NCBI GenBank assembly: GCA_037013685.1 | Contig: CM072899.1 | Coordinates: forward strand, 2,287,479-2,351,478 | Reading direction: 5' to 3' | Source of the DNA: Acridotheres tristis | Taxonomy: Eukaryota; Chordata; Aves; Passeriformes; Sturnidae | DNA length: 64,000 nt | Part shown: piece by piece, positions 12,200 through 23,135 of the stretch | How positions within the stretch are numbered: the stretch's first letter is position 1 | How the letters are laid out: each line of letters opens with the position of its first letter | Notes under the pieces: generated by a model | The model's database searches: none | Told to the model about the DNA's origin: nothing | Seen by the model: the letters and a program-made list of their open reading frames with translations, nothing else | Program-made: the position numbers and the translations under genes

Positions 12200-15100
12200 G
12201 AATCCCAAATTCAGAGCAGGAATTTCCCCAGCGTGGTGGGACAGCCCAAGGCAAGGCCATGCGTGGACACCTGTGAGATGATCCAGGATTTAAAAAAAAC
12301 CCAAACAATTCTGAAGCCTGGAGCCAGTGGTGCCAGGGGATGACTGCTGGGTGTCCTGGGCAGTGAAAAAGAATTTGTTGGGTGATGGTTTCTAATGGAT
12401 TTGAGTGCAGGTGGCTTTTGGAGGTGACAAATGAAGAAGGACAAGTGCAGGGAACTGCTGCTGGTTCCGAGGGAGGAGATCCAGGCTGAGCAGCTGCTGC
12501 CTGCTGGATATTCAGGAAATGAAGATGAACAACGTCACAGGAAAACTCCTAAGGAAATGTGAGGCAAACAAAGATGTATAATAGCAGAGGATTATTGCAG
12601 AGACTATAGAGGGGAATGAAGACAAATAAAGTCAGGCACTTGCTGAGCAGATATTAGACAAACAAAACTGAGTAGAGTGAGATAAGAAAGATCTACAGCA
12701 CAAACAGTGTCTACAAAAGATTCCTTTAAGTTAGGTCAAGAGAAGAACAACGAATCCTCTTTCCCCACAAACAGATTTTTCCTTCCTCCCCCTCCTATTT
12801 CCTGCACAGATTTCCATTTCACTCCTAAATCCACTGGTTTTATAATTTTAATTCTCACTTGTTCCATTGCCCTCAGATATTTACATATAGTCATATTTGG
12901 CCAGGAAAAGAGCCATAATTTGGGACTGGATCCTTTTCCCTCTACAGTAGCACCACTCAATTTAAGCCATGATGGAACAAAACCAGAAGGATGTGACTGA
13001 GGATTAAATTTGGCACAACTCACTTTGGACAAAGTAATGAACAACAGGAGATACATGAAGGACAGGAAATGCCAAGCAATGATATCTGCTGAGAGGAAAA
13101 TGAGGGAAGCTAATTACTATAATTACAGAAGAGTCCAAAACTGGAATTGTGTGGCCCAGCACTGAGACTGGATTCACAATCCCTTCTGATTACTGATCTA
13201 CTTGAGTGAAAATTGTGGGTTTTCAGGGAAAAAAGGAAAACTGGTGTTCTTGAGGGGGGAAAAATTGTGGGTTTTCAGGGAAAAAAGGAAAACTGGTGTT
13301 CTTGAGGGGGGAAAAAAAAGGAGTTAATTAGAGTTGTTGCCATTTTTTAAAAATTACTCCAAAAGCTGGCACAGCCACACCTCCAATGAGAGAGAGAAGC
13401 AAAACTTTAATCATGGCTCAATTAAAAGGAGCCATCCCCTAGACAAGGCTGACTTTGAGTTTCTCATTGTTACATCACTTATCTCTTGAGGACTTTTCCC
13501 TTTCTTCCTCACCACGGCTGAAGCCTATGCAAGATGAACTTTTGAACTTCTGTTTCATGAAAAATAAAAAGCTTAAGATATTCTCAGCTTCACTGCAGGG
13601 AAGACAAGATATTTGTCTCTGTGCAACATGACCTACCCCGAGTGAGATTTCACAATGTTTCTGCTGTGAACAAAGCACAGAAAGGAAAAGAAAGTGAGAC
13701 ATGTTCAGGACTCAGTGAGGTTGAAATAAGATGGATGAAAACGGATTAAAACCAACATGTATTTGTGAGTTGTTTTCAATATGAACACCATAAAAAAAGA
13801 GTTTGCAGTTGGAGCTCCAAAGATTATTCTGTCCGTTTCCTCATCTTCCTGTCCCGATGAATTGTATAAAACAAAATAAAACTCAACTCCCCCAACTCAA
13901 TGACATCAAAATTTGACTTTCAGAGAGCTTGGAGATACAGTTAATGTTTAGAAAAAATGGTTAATTGTGCACAGATGAGAAATACTTCGTTGTGTGAATG
14001 TGAACACTGAGGGATCTGCTGCCACCAAACTCCAACTACCAAGCCCAGGAGAGAAACCACCCCGGGAGGAAACACTTCCAGTGCTAGAAAAAGCTGCCAC
14101 ACTCCCTCAGTGCAGTTGTTTTCACCTCTGTACAAGTTTATCATGAGACTAAAACCCACGTAATTGTAGCTGTTATTATGGAGAGGAGAGAAGCATTTGT
14201 TGCACAAAGATGGGAAGAGAATGGATGCATTCAGACAGAACTGAGCATCAGTTCGAGGCAGACAAGCCTTTATTCTTGGGATTTAAAGCAAGCTCTCCAG
14301 CTAAGTGGTAAATTGTAATAGTCACCACATCAAGCAACTACAAGGAAACATAATTATATTTATTCAGGCAAATATGTCGTGCCCACATTATTTTTTCCCT
14401 ACTGTTTTGCTGCTAAAAAGGCATCTCAGTGTAAGGGCCCAGTGGTTACTGAGCAGCACTTGAAGACATATTTAATAAAATGCATAAAAAATAGATAGGA
14501 GCACACAAGAGCTTTGCAGATTTTTAGGTCCAGGGATTCTTGATGAAATACTGTGGCTCACTGCTCCTCAAGGGTGATTTTCATGTGGGATCAGATAAAA
14601 CCTGCTCACTACCAATAAAGCTTTGGATCCACATGGTGTTGTAGCATGTGGGAAAAAATATTTGGGTTTCCAATTTTTTTTAAAAATACTGCCCCTTCTT
14701 GAAGGGAAGCATAAACCCACTTCTCTCACCGGTGATTCCCTTAGAAATATATTGCTTTTAATTTTTCTAAACTCTCCCCTCACTGCCAAAAACTCCAGTG
14801 CTTTGTTCACAGTTTGTTTCTCACACTCAGGATGAGCCTCCCTGCCCACTCAAAGAGGAAGGAATGATCTGCAGGTATTAATTAAAGTGGACTGAAGGTA
14901 GAAACAGCGTCTGCCTGGTGAGGAAGACTGCAGGCACACACCTTCTCTACCAGATGCAAGAGAATGGCCTAATTAACTCATCAATAAGATCTTTTCAAAT
15001 GTCCTTTGAAGAGTGAATTTTACCTCGGAGCCTTCTCCTGTGTCTCATGCTCCCCTCAAAGATCAATGTTGAAAGATTATGGAAGTGCTGCACACGGTTC

Positions 15101-17232
15101 TCTGATATTTGCTCACTTTCCTTCCAATTCTCTCTTTACTCAAGGTTTACTTGCAGCAGAGTCAGCTCAGGCTCAGGCAGTGAATCCATGGAGCAGCTCC
15201 TCAGATCCATCACAGCTTTGGCTCAGCACGATTCTGCTCCAGAGCCTACAAACCCAATGACCTCATTTTCCAGCTTGGGTGTCCCTAGCTGAGAACCTGG
15301 ACCTCTATTCCCATGAATAAATGTCTGGATGAGACTCCTCAGCACTGGCTGTCCATCACAAATATGAAAGAAATCTACATTTGATTTTGTGGTGCCGAAT
15401 CACATTCATTTTCCCAAAAAATCTCAAAATATGGAGCCTGTGTCTTGATGACATCAATTAAATCAGATGAAGAGGAAATGCTCTTTCACTAAAGTTTCAT
15501 ACACGTTTCTTTCACAAACAATATTAATTTTCCTTCAAAACATTGCTGGTGAAATTTTCCTGAAGCTGTGAATTGAGAAAAACCCAAGATAACTGATTAC
15601 TTTTAATGGAGTTTTTTCTTTTCCCAAATAGAGGTTTTCAGTCAGGTTTACATTAGTCAATGCCTTTGGCACCAAATGCTTCTCTGAGGGGCTTGAGGGG
15701 TCTGCAGATCTCTGTTAAATTCCATTTGGTGTTCAGCTGGGAATATCCTGGTCCATCTACTGTCCATAAAAATAACTCTGATCCATTACCATGGACTTCC
15801 CTGCACCTGGGGAAGAGGGAGCACTTTTCAGTTCTTTGTATTCCATCCACCCTAAAAGGATTACATTAATATGTCCCAAAGGAAAGAGGATAAAGAGTAT
15901 TTGCAGCCACTTTTCCTCACCCCTTGTTAACTGTGGCACCTGATTAATAGATTATGAGACAGCATCACTTGAATTTTTTTATTCAAACTGGCTGACTTTG
16001 GAATTGATTTATTTTTCTCATTCTGTACACAAGGTTTTGTACCCAACAGCCCTGTCTGTCACTGAAGGATATTTGATAAAAATCTCCCACTGTCTTGTCC
16101 GTGCTCTAATCCCTCTTCCCAGGCTGTGCCATGCTGGCAGTTCCCTCTTCCCACTTCGTTATTTGCCTTGTGTTTCATTGTTTACTCCTTGTTATCTTCT
16201 CGTTTATATTTCTTAGTAAGTCCTTTAGAGATTTCCACAGGTAGAGGATAAGACCTTGAGAATTTGCTTTTGTCTGTTTAGATGTAATTCTCAGTTATTT
16301 TTTAGCTCCTCTATAGGTTCTGTACATTTATTGTGCAGGTGGAGCAAACAGAGCTGTCCTTGTCTCCTTCCCTTTATGTGAGATTTAACTGCTGCTAAAT
16401 CAGCTGACATTAAAATGACTCCGTGGAATGTGCAGAGCTTTAAATGAACTAATGAACACATAATGCACTTGATTATCTGAAAACAAGTAATGAAATTTGA
16501 AATTATTTCATTTGGAAAGGTATCTAGAGGTCAAGGATATACTGAGATCTCAAGGGCTGAACGTGGGAGGGTTTTGTGTTTTTTTTTTTTTTTTTTCTTT
16601 CATGGAGAAATTCAATTTAAACAAAGAAGTCTTTGTCATTTTAAGTGTTGTGATTGAATGCATTGCAATATGGAAATGAGAGGAGTGGAGGAGCCTGCTC
16701 CTGTTCTTTGTCCAGCCCTGGGGTGTGAACAGCTCAGTCCAGCACATCCAAATCTCCTCCAAGGGTGAGCAATCCTTTTGACAGCGCTGCTCCTCCCTGC
16801 CGAGCTGGAAATCAAAAACTGCTGGCCAAGAATCCCGGGGGGTGGTTCTTGCGCTGCTCCTCGGGCTCTCCAGGAGATTTGGAGGGAAGCATCCTTGGCT
16901 GGCTGTGTTTGGAGAGGAGCTGTTGGCATTTTCTGTGCACTGTGGGGATGCTCCACACCTTGCTGGACGTGGAGAAAGATGGGTGACCCCTCTTCTGAAA
17001 TGAAGGATTTCCAAGCAGTTCAGAAAGAAATTTTTGGAGTTGGTTCAAATCTGAGTTATTCTGTGCAAAAGCAACAAGGGAACCAGAAGCTGGGAACGTT
17101 GGTTGTGGTTTTGGGGGACACTGAACAAAACAGGCTCTGAAACTTGACTTTAGAGCCTAAAAAAGAGGAAAAGCAACTTATTACTCAGGCAGATGCTGAT
17201 AGGAGAAGGGCAAACAAAGTGTTTTAAACTAA
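12200..17232. other. Unique intergenic sequence
   Basis: About 5 kb with no recognised gene or transposon, apart from the local duplication at 13211-13318 and a T-run near 16578. Frames of up to 154 codons (17014-16550 minus) show no domain. Confidence 0.55.
13211..13318. repeat. 52-bp tandem duplication
   Basis: Two nearly identical copies contain 'attgtgggttttcaggg', 'aaaaaaggaaaactggtgtt' and 'cttgagggggg', starting at 13212 and 13264. The near identity implies a recent event. Confidence 0.9.
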
Positions 17233-17374
17233 AACAGGAGAGATTTAGAGAAGAAATTCCTCCCTGGCAGGGTGGGCAGGGCTGGCACAGGGTGCCCAGA
17301 GCAGCTGTGGCTGCCCCTGGATCCCTGGCAGTGCCCAAGGCCAGCCTGGACACTGGGGACAGTGGGAGGTGTGA
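17233..17374 (+). mobile_element. CR1 LINE fragment, young subfamily
   Basis: 'ccctggcagggtgggcaggg', 'ctggcacagggtgcccagag', 'cagctgtggctgcccctgga' and 'cagtgcccaaggccagcctg' match the copies at 20.5, 25.9, 48.3 and 54.2 kb. It ends at 'acagtgggaggtgt' without the terminal motif, so its 3' end is truncated or interrupted. Confidence 0.9.
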
Positions 17375-19175
17375 AGGGCTAAATTTGGCATTTGCCACTA
17401 AAACAAAATTATTGCAGAATGCAGTCGCAAGATGTTTCAAAGAGACCAAGAGCTCTTTAGAAGGTGAATTTAGATTTGAAAGGACTGAGCTCCTAATGGG
17501 TTTGATTTTACAATGTGCAAGTAGTAATGAAAAACAAATACCACAGCCCTTTTCATCAAGAAACAAAATCTCACTGCTTTAAAACCTTCTTCTTCATGGG
17601 AGATAGAAAAACTATGAAATTAAGACAGTATTATCCGTAAGTTCAAGTGGTGAATTGTGAAAATTAGACAAAAAATTATCTGCACTGAATCATTTACAAC
17701 GTACAGACTATGTGGGTGTTGTTTTTTTTGTAAGATCTATTAATTAAACAGTTGCAATTAACAAAATAATTGAAAAACCCACTTCTTTGACACGTGGGTC
17801 ACAAAGAAAAGAAGCACTAAATAACACATTATTTATTGCTAATTGTTCTTCAGGGTTGGCTTTTCATATTGAAAGGCTTCTTTGGAGGCAGCTCCATCTT
17901 GAAGCATTTCTTGTTTGCTGCCTTCTCAGAAATGGGAATCTTTTATGGTTAAAAACCAAAGTTCAGTCTCCATCAATGTTTGTTTGAAGGCAGTGGCTTA
18001 ATTCTGAATTATCTCCTCGAAGTATAAAACCACCTATCCATTAATTAATTAAATTTACTCATAGTTCTCCACTTTTCCACACTCTACTTAATCATCTGGA
18101 TTGAAAGAGGAATATTTTGCAGTTTGGAGCTCAAAAGATTTTGGATATGAATTGAAAGCCTTTAGCCACAGCTGAATGTCACTAACCAAGAACTTTGCAA
18201 TTTAATAACTGACTAATACAGTGAAAATATTTTATTTCTTTTTTTCCCCATTTATTCCAAAGATTCCTATGACATATTTGATGTAGATCAATTTTGCTTC
18301 CATGTTTATTTCATGTCACACCAATGTTTGTTTTCTCTGCTTTCCTGAAATATCTTTAGTCCAACTTGATTAGAACCAATCCAACTTTTCATTTTTCCCC
18401 TGCAAACAGACATTTATTAAATGCCAAAAATCGGATGATTAATGAAGAAATAATAGTGGGATTCAAAGCAAACTCTCCTAACCTTTGCAGCCCTTTACAA
18501 CGGGATATTGAAATGAGTGCTTTAAAAAGACCTTGATAAAACCCTTTCATGAACAAACAATTCAGATAATATTTGTTGGCAGGAGAATTTCAGTGAAGCA
18601 GAAAACTAAATGAACTATCTCTGATTCCTCACCCTTTTTCATAAAATGGTCAATTCACTCAAATAACCAAAGAAAAATTAATTCTGCTCTCATGTTGGTC
18701 TCATGAAAACCTGTAAGATCTTTTCCTTTTTGGCTCATTAGAGCTGCAAATCTTCTCAATTCCAACATTCTACCTTTTCTCTTTACAAGCCCTCAGCCCT
18801 TCCAATAGCCATTGGAATGTGAGCCAACAGCTTTTCTGCAGATTAGCTCAAAAATGGAACTGAAAATCTCACCAAAGGAGGGAAAAAATGACACAGAGGG
18901 AAAAATAAAAGGACCAAAGAGCAACAACAGCTCAGTGGCAGAGTGATCTCCCTGCAAAGCTCGGTTTTAATGGGGCTGAGTGATTTTCCTCCAACATCTC
19001 CATCGAGGATTGGTGGGATTTGGTCTGTCTGCAGATAAGCTCATGTAGCTCTAATCAAGCTTTAAAAACATCCATCATGAGTCAAAAGAGCAACTCGGTG
19101 AAAGGAGGCAACGAGGGCAATTAGACACTTAATGAGCTAATTTGTTCATGGCAGCTTAACTAAATTTGTGAGGAG
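17375..19175. other. Unique AT-rich intergenic sequence
   Basis: No gene or transposon is recognised. 18000-18700 is strongly AT-rich. 19080-19160, just before the next CR1, has 'ggcaattagacacttaatga' and similar homeodomain-like sites. Confidence 0.55.
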
Positions 19176-19236
19176 CTTGGCCCATGGCAGGGGGTTGGAA
19201 TGAGATAATCCTCAAGGTCCCTTCCAGCCCAACCCA
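19176..19236 (+). mobile_element. CR1 LINE terminal fragment
   Basis: 'cttggcccatggcagggggt', 'tggaatgagataatcctcaa' and 'ggtcccttccagcccaaccc' form a sense CR1 3' end that runs directly into an (AACCC)n microsatellite. Confidence 0.8.
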
Positions 19237-19325
19237 ACCCAACCCAACCCAACCCAACCCAACCCAACCCAACCCAACCCAACTCAACTAGCCAAATCCA
19301 ACCCAACTCAGTCCAGCCCAACCCA
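19227..19325. repeat. (AACCC)n microsatellite grown from a CR1 tail
   Basis: Perfect AACCC pentamers run to about 19280, then degenerate 'aactcaactagcc' and 'caacccaactcagtccagcc'. They continue directly from the 'ccaaccc' of the CR1 3' end. The pentamer is not the vertebrate telomere hexamer. Confidence 0.9.
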
Positions 19326-19439
19326 CTCGGGATAAGGTGATAAACCCCAGAGTCTTGATGTTATCAGATAAATAAATCCCCTGCTTAGGGAGACAAAGAG
19401 GTACCGAGTGTGAGAAGGACCCTTTGGTAGTGCCTGGGT

Positions 19440-19888
19440 CAGTGTTGATGCATTTTATGTTTTCCATCTATGTGTAATCCTGTAATTCTTTAGTGTGTAA
19501 CTCCAAACTCCATATCCAGCGCTGGCTGCTGCTCTCCCATTTTGGGCAGACACAACAATTCCTCTCCAGGCTGGGAATCGAGGACACCTCACTGCCTCAG
19601 GCCCCCAGGGATGGAAACAAAAGTGAGTTGGGGGCAGCAAACTTGGGGTAAATGACTTCATTACCTGGAGCTGGAATTGGAAGATTAACCCCCAATATGG
19701 AAATGGACCAAACTTATCAAAGTGTGAAAACCAAACCGTGACCTGTGTCCATTTTTGGCTGTAGCCCCTGGGGGGCTTTGTCTGCTCAAAATGTACCTGA
19801 AGTTTCTTCTATAAATAAAACAGCTTTTTATTCCCTAAATTCTGTCTGGCCTCTGTTTTTAGGTAAGCCCAAAAACGCATCAGGAACA
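19440..19888 (+). mobile_element. Likely solo LTR (endogenous retrovirus), 3' part
   Basis: The right part has 'tctataaataaaacagcttt', then 'ctgtctggcctctgttttta' and 'ggtaagcccaaaaacgcatca'. A poly(A) signal, a T/GT-rich R-U5-like stretch and a terminal CA suggest the 3' end of an avian retroviral LTR at 19882 or 19888. The left edge is uncertain and no internal retroviral coding sequence is present. This rests on general resemblance only. Confidence 0.4.
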
Positions 19889-20484
19889 GTGGAATTAACT
19901 GAAGAGAATACAAATTAGCCCACAGATTTATTCCTCACACTGACACAATAAACAAATATTGATGGTTTCCCGTGGTGTAATACATCCTTATTCACTGCTT
20001 CACAACTCACTCGGAGCTTCATCATTTTCTCTTCGCTGCTTCTAAATGGCTGATTTATCCCATACTTCGGGAAATATTAGTCTGTTTACAGTGCTCAGAT
20101 AGCAAACAGATTGTGCATCATTGAAGTAACAACGTGGAGACTTGCCATGGTTGATTGTTGTGCTCTTCACCTTGCTTTTCTTTTTTTTTTTTTTTTTTTT
20201 CATGCATCAGAGTTGTAGAGAAGAGAGGCAAACTGCATCCACTCTGTAGTGAAGGAAAATGTGATTATAGATTTTTGTAAAGACTTTTGGATCCCTTCAG
20301 CACCTCAGGATGGCTCTTGCCTTTCGAAAAATGTGATTTGGTCGGTGCAGGACTCAGGAGAAGAGCACAGATCCTCAAAGCACAGGAAAAATGATGAGCC
20401 CCAAGGTGTAAACTGAGCTGACATCCTGTGGCCAAGGGTAAAACTGAGCTGCAGGTTTGGAATGAATGGAATCAGGGAACACAA
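19889..20484. other. Unique sequence
   Basis: No gene is seen. 19940-20160 is unique and compositionally even; a T20 run lies at 20181-20200. Confidence 0.55.
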
Positions 20485-20722
20485 AAAGGTTTGGGCTGGA
20501 AGGAAACATAAAAACCACCCAGTGCCACCCCTGCCATGGCAGGGACACCTCCCACTGTCCCAAACCCCAATGTCCAGCCTGGCCTTGGGCACTGCCAGGG
20601 ATCCAGGGGCAGCCACAGCTGCTCTGGGCACCCTGTGCCAGCCCTGCCCACCCTGCCAGGGAACAATTCCTGCCCCAAATCCCATCTCCTGCACTGGGAA
20701 GCCATTCCCTGTGTCCTGGTAA
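20485..20722 (-). mobile_element. CR1 LINE fragment, young subfamily
   Basis: On plus it reads 'aaaaaggtttgggctggaag', 'gccatggcagggacacctcc', 'cactgtcccaaaccccaatg', 'tccagcctggccttgggcac' and 'caattcctgccccaaatccc'. It is an antisense copy about 240 bp long, closely matching the sense copies at 17.2, 25.9, 48.3 and 54.2 kb. Confidence 0.95.
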
Positions 20723-22904
20723 TTCAGGCTCAATTCAAACACAGTGAAGCCCAAACACTCCTTGATTGTTCACAATTCAGAGAAGAAACACTTTCTCCAA
20801 TCTTGGAGACACCCAGGCTCTCCCTTCACACTTCCCAAAGGCAAATAGAGAGAGGAATCACTGCAGGAGCCCTGACTGAGTCCTGTAGCATAAATGTTAT
20901 TCCCAGCTCATTTCTTTGCTCTCAGAATGAGAAATACTCTCATGCATTAAGCATGCAATACTTATTTCTCATAATGAAATGCTCCAAATACCGAAAAATT
21001 CTCAGTAGAATTCTTGTAGATTGAATCTTTGTATTATGGATAAATTGACAAATTTTCACTATGAACTCTCCTAAAGTCAGGATCTTATTTATAGGAACGA
21101 AATGCCAGAGGGGTTCTAGTCCAGCTCTGGCCTTGCACAGTCCCACAGAAATTAAAACATTCCTCGTTAAGACCCACAATCACAAAATTAAATTGAAGGT
21201 CTTGTACTAATTCATAGATTTAAAAAACTCTCATGAGATCCAGTATTATTAAAATTTAAATAAATAAAATGCAAGACTGCTGTAATTCTCTGTGCAGAGA
21301 GGAGTGCTCAGATACACCAGTGCTATGGATTTTGATTGAAATTACCTGACAGACTTTATTCCACTGTTTCCACCTTATTATGTATAATTGCTTCTAGATT
21401 TCTGATTTAGTTTCTTGACATTAACACAGAATATAAATTAGAAGCCACTTTATAAAGTGAGCTCTACTGAGAGCTGAGAGTTTGGAATCAAACTCTATAT
21501 AGATCAAAATATTCACAATTTGCTCTGTAGTACTTGAGTTTTACTAAATGAGTTAAACACTTAGAAAAGTTTCTTCCACACTTGCAAACTCTAGACATGA
21601 AACTGTGCCTAATTATGTTATTTTGTGCTGTATTCTAATATATCTGTTAAGTTATTCTATGTCATATATAAAATGAATCAAAGGCTGCCAGAAGGTTTAA
21701 TTTGCTTTTGGAGCATTTTTGCAAGCAATATGCTAGAAAGTGTAATTCACAGTTTTTTTCAAATGAGGGAAAAAACAGATATATCAATGGAAAGTGAAAC
21801 TATTTTACCTCGATTATTGATCTTAGAAAAGTGAACATTTTAATTAAGTCTCCCATTTGCAGTTTAATGCTCTGGTTTTGCATGAAGAACCATTGGGATG
21901 AGATGAAGGATGTCTGTGAGAGGTGTGCAAATCACATTTTTTCCTAATGGGGCAGGAAAGGGCCACACGTGCCAAGGGCTGGAAGAAAACTGCTTCCCAA
22001 ACACCTGCTTGAAGTTTGTCTGCGATTTTCTACCTTGCTCCAAGGGCTGAATGATTTAGTCCACGGAGAAAATTGAGATTGGAGGTGAATTCTTGCTCCC
22101 CATTCCCACCCTTCTCCAAGACAGGAGGACATTCTCACATTCTCTGCCCTGGCAAGGAACCCCAAGCACAATTATTTTCCTTTTATTTATTGTTTTTTTC
22201 CCCCCACCAGGTTCCAGTAGCTGGTATTTCTGGATGAGTTTCTGCCAAGAAATCCCTCCATCCATCCATCCTGTGCTCCACCCTGGGGAATGAGGGCTGA
22301 GCTGAGGGAAAACTGCCTTTGGCAGCTCTGCTGCTCTGGCCAACACCTCCCACCATCCATCAGCACCTTCACATCCCCCTGCTTCAGCTGGGCCCCATTG
22401 CACTCCTGGATGCCTTTTGGAATTCTTGAATCACAGGAAATATTCCGCTTTTAATCCATCTGTGGCTCTGTCCTGCTGGTTCCTCTGATCTCTGTGGGGT
22501 TGTGTTGGAGCAATCCCACATTTCCACGTTCAGAAATCTGCCCTGAGGATTTGGAGTCCTACACAACATCCTTTAAATACCAATCCATGGCTTTTTTGGC
22601 CACTCCCAGGGGGCTCCCCAGTGCAGTTGGATTTGATGGCCATCGCTTGCAGCAGCCAGACTCTCCTCCAGGAGATCAAACAGTGTTGGTATGGCACGGA
22701 TTGTCATCTGGCAATGGGATGGGAGCTGTCCCATGGAGATCCCAGACACACAATTTTATCTTCACCTCTGTTACAGGCAGGGGAATCTGTCCCTGAAGCA
22801 TCCACAGCAAACCTCTGGGGACACTGAGGTTGTTTTGGGGGAGGCACAGAAACCCCAGGAGTTAGGGATGGACAGGGTCATTATTAGTGACATTAGCACA
22901 GAGT
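20723..22904. other. Unique intergenic sequence
   Basis: No gene or transposon is recognised. 21180-21850 is strongly AT-rich; 22100-22700 is more GC-rich and gives chance frames. Confidence 0.55.
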
Positions 22905-23135
22905 TCACTCCCAAAAGACCTTTAAGGTCATCAAGTCCAGCCATTGCCCTGAGGTCCTGCTCTCACTCTGATGGCCTTGCTGTCACTGTACACACCCACA
23001 GGGCTGGAGACTCCAGCAGCTTCCTTGGAAAACTTTTTCCAATCCTTTCAGTGAAGAATTTTTTCCTGATATCCAACCTAACCTTCCCTTGGTGCAGCTT
23101 GAGGCCGTTTCCTCTTGTCCTGGTGCTTGTTCTCT
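22905..23135 (-). mobile_element. CR1 LINE fragment, older subfamily
   Basis: 'gacctttaaggtcatcaagt', 'ccagccattgccctgaggtc', 'gtgaagaattttttcctgat' and 'cagcttgaggccgtttcctc' are the antisense of a CR1 3' UTR and preceding region. The gap pattern differs from the young copies. Confidence 0.85.

Noticed and set aside
19227..19325. Interstitial telomere repeat
   Set aside because: The unit is AACCC, not the vertebrate TTAGGG/CCCTAA hexamer, and it is continuous with a CR1 end.
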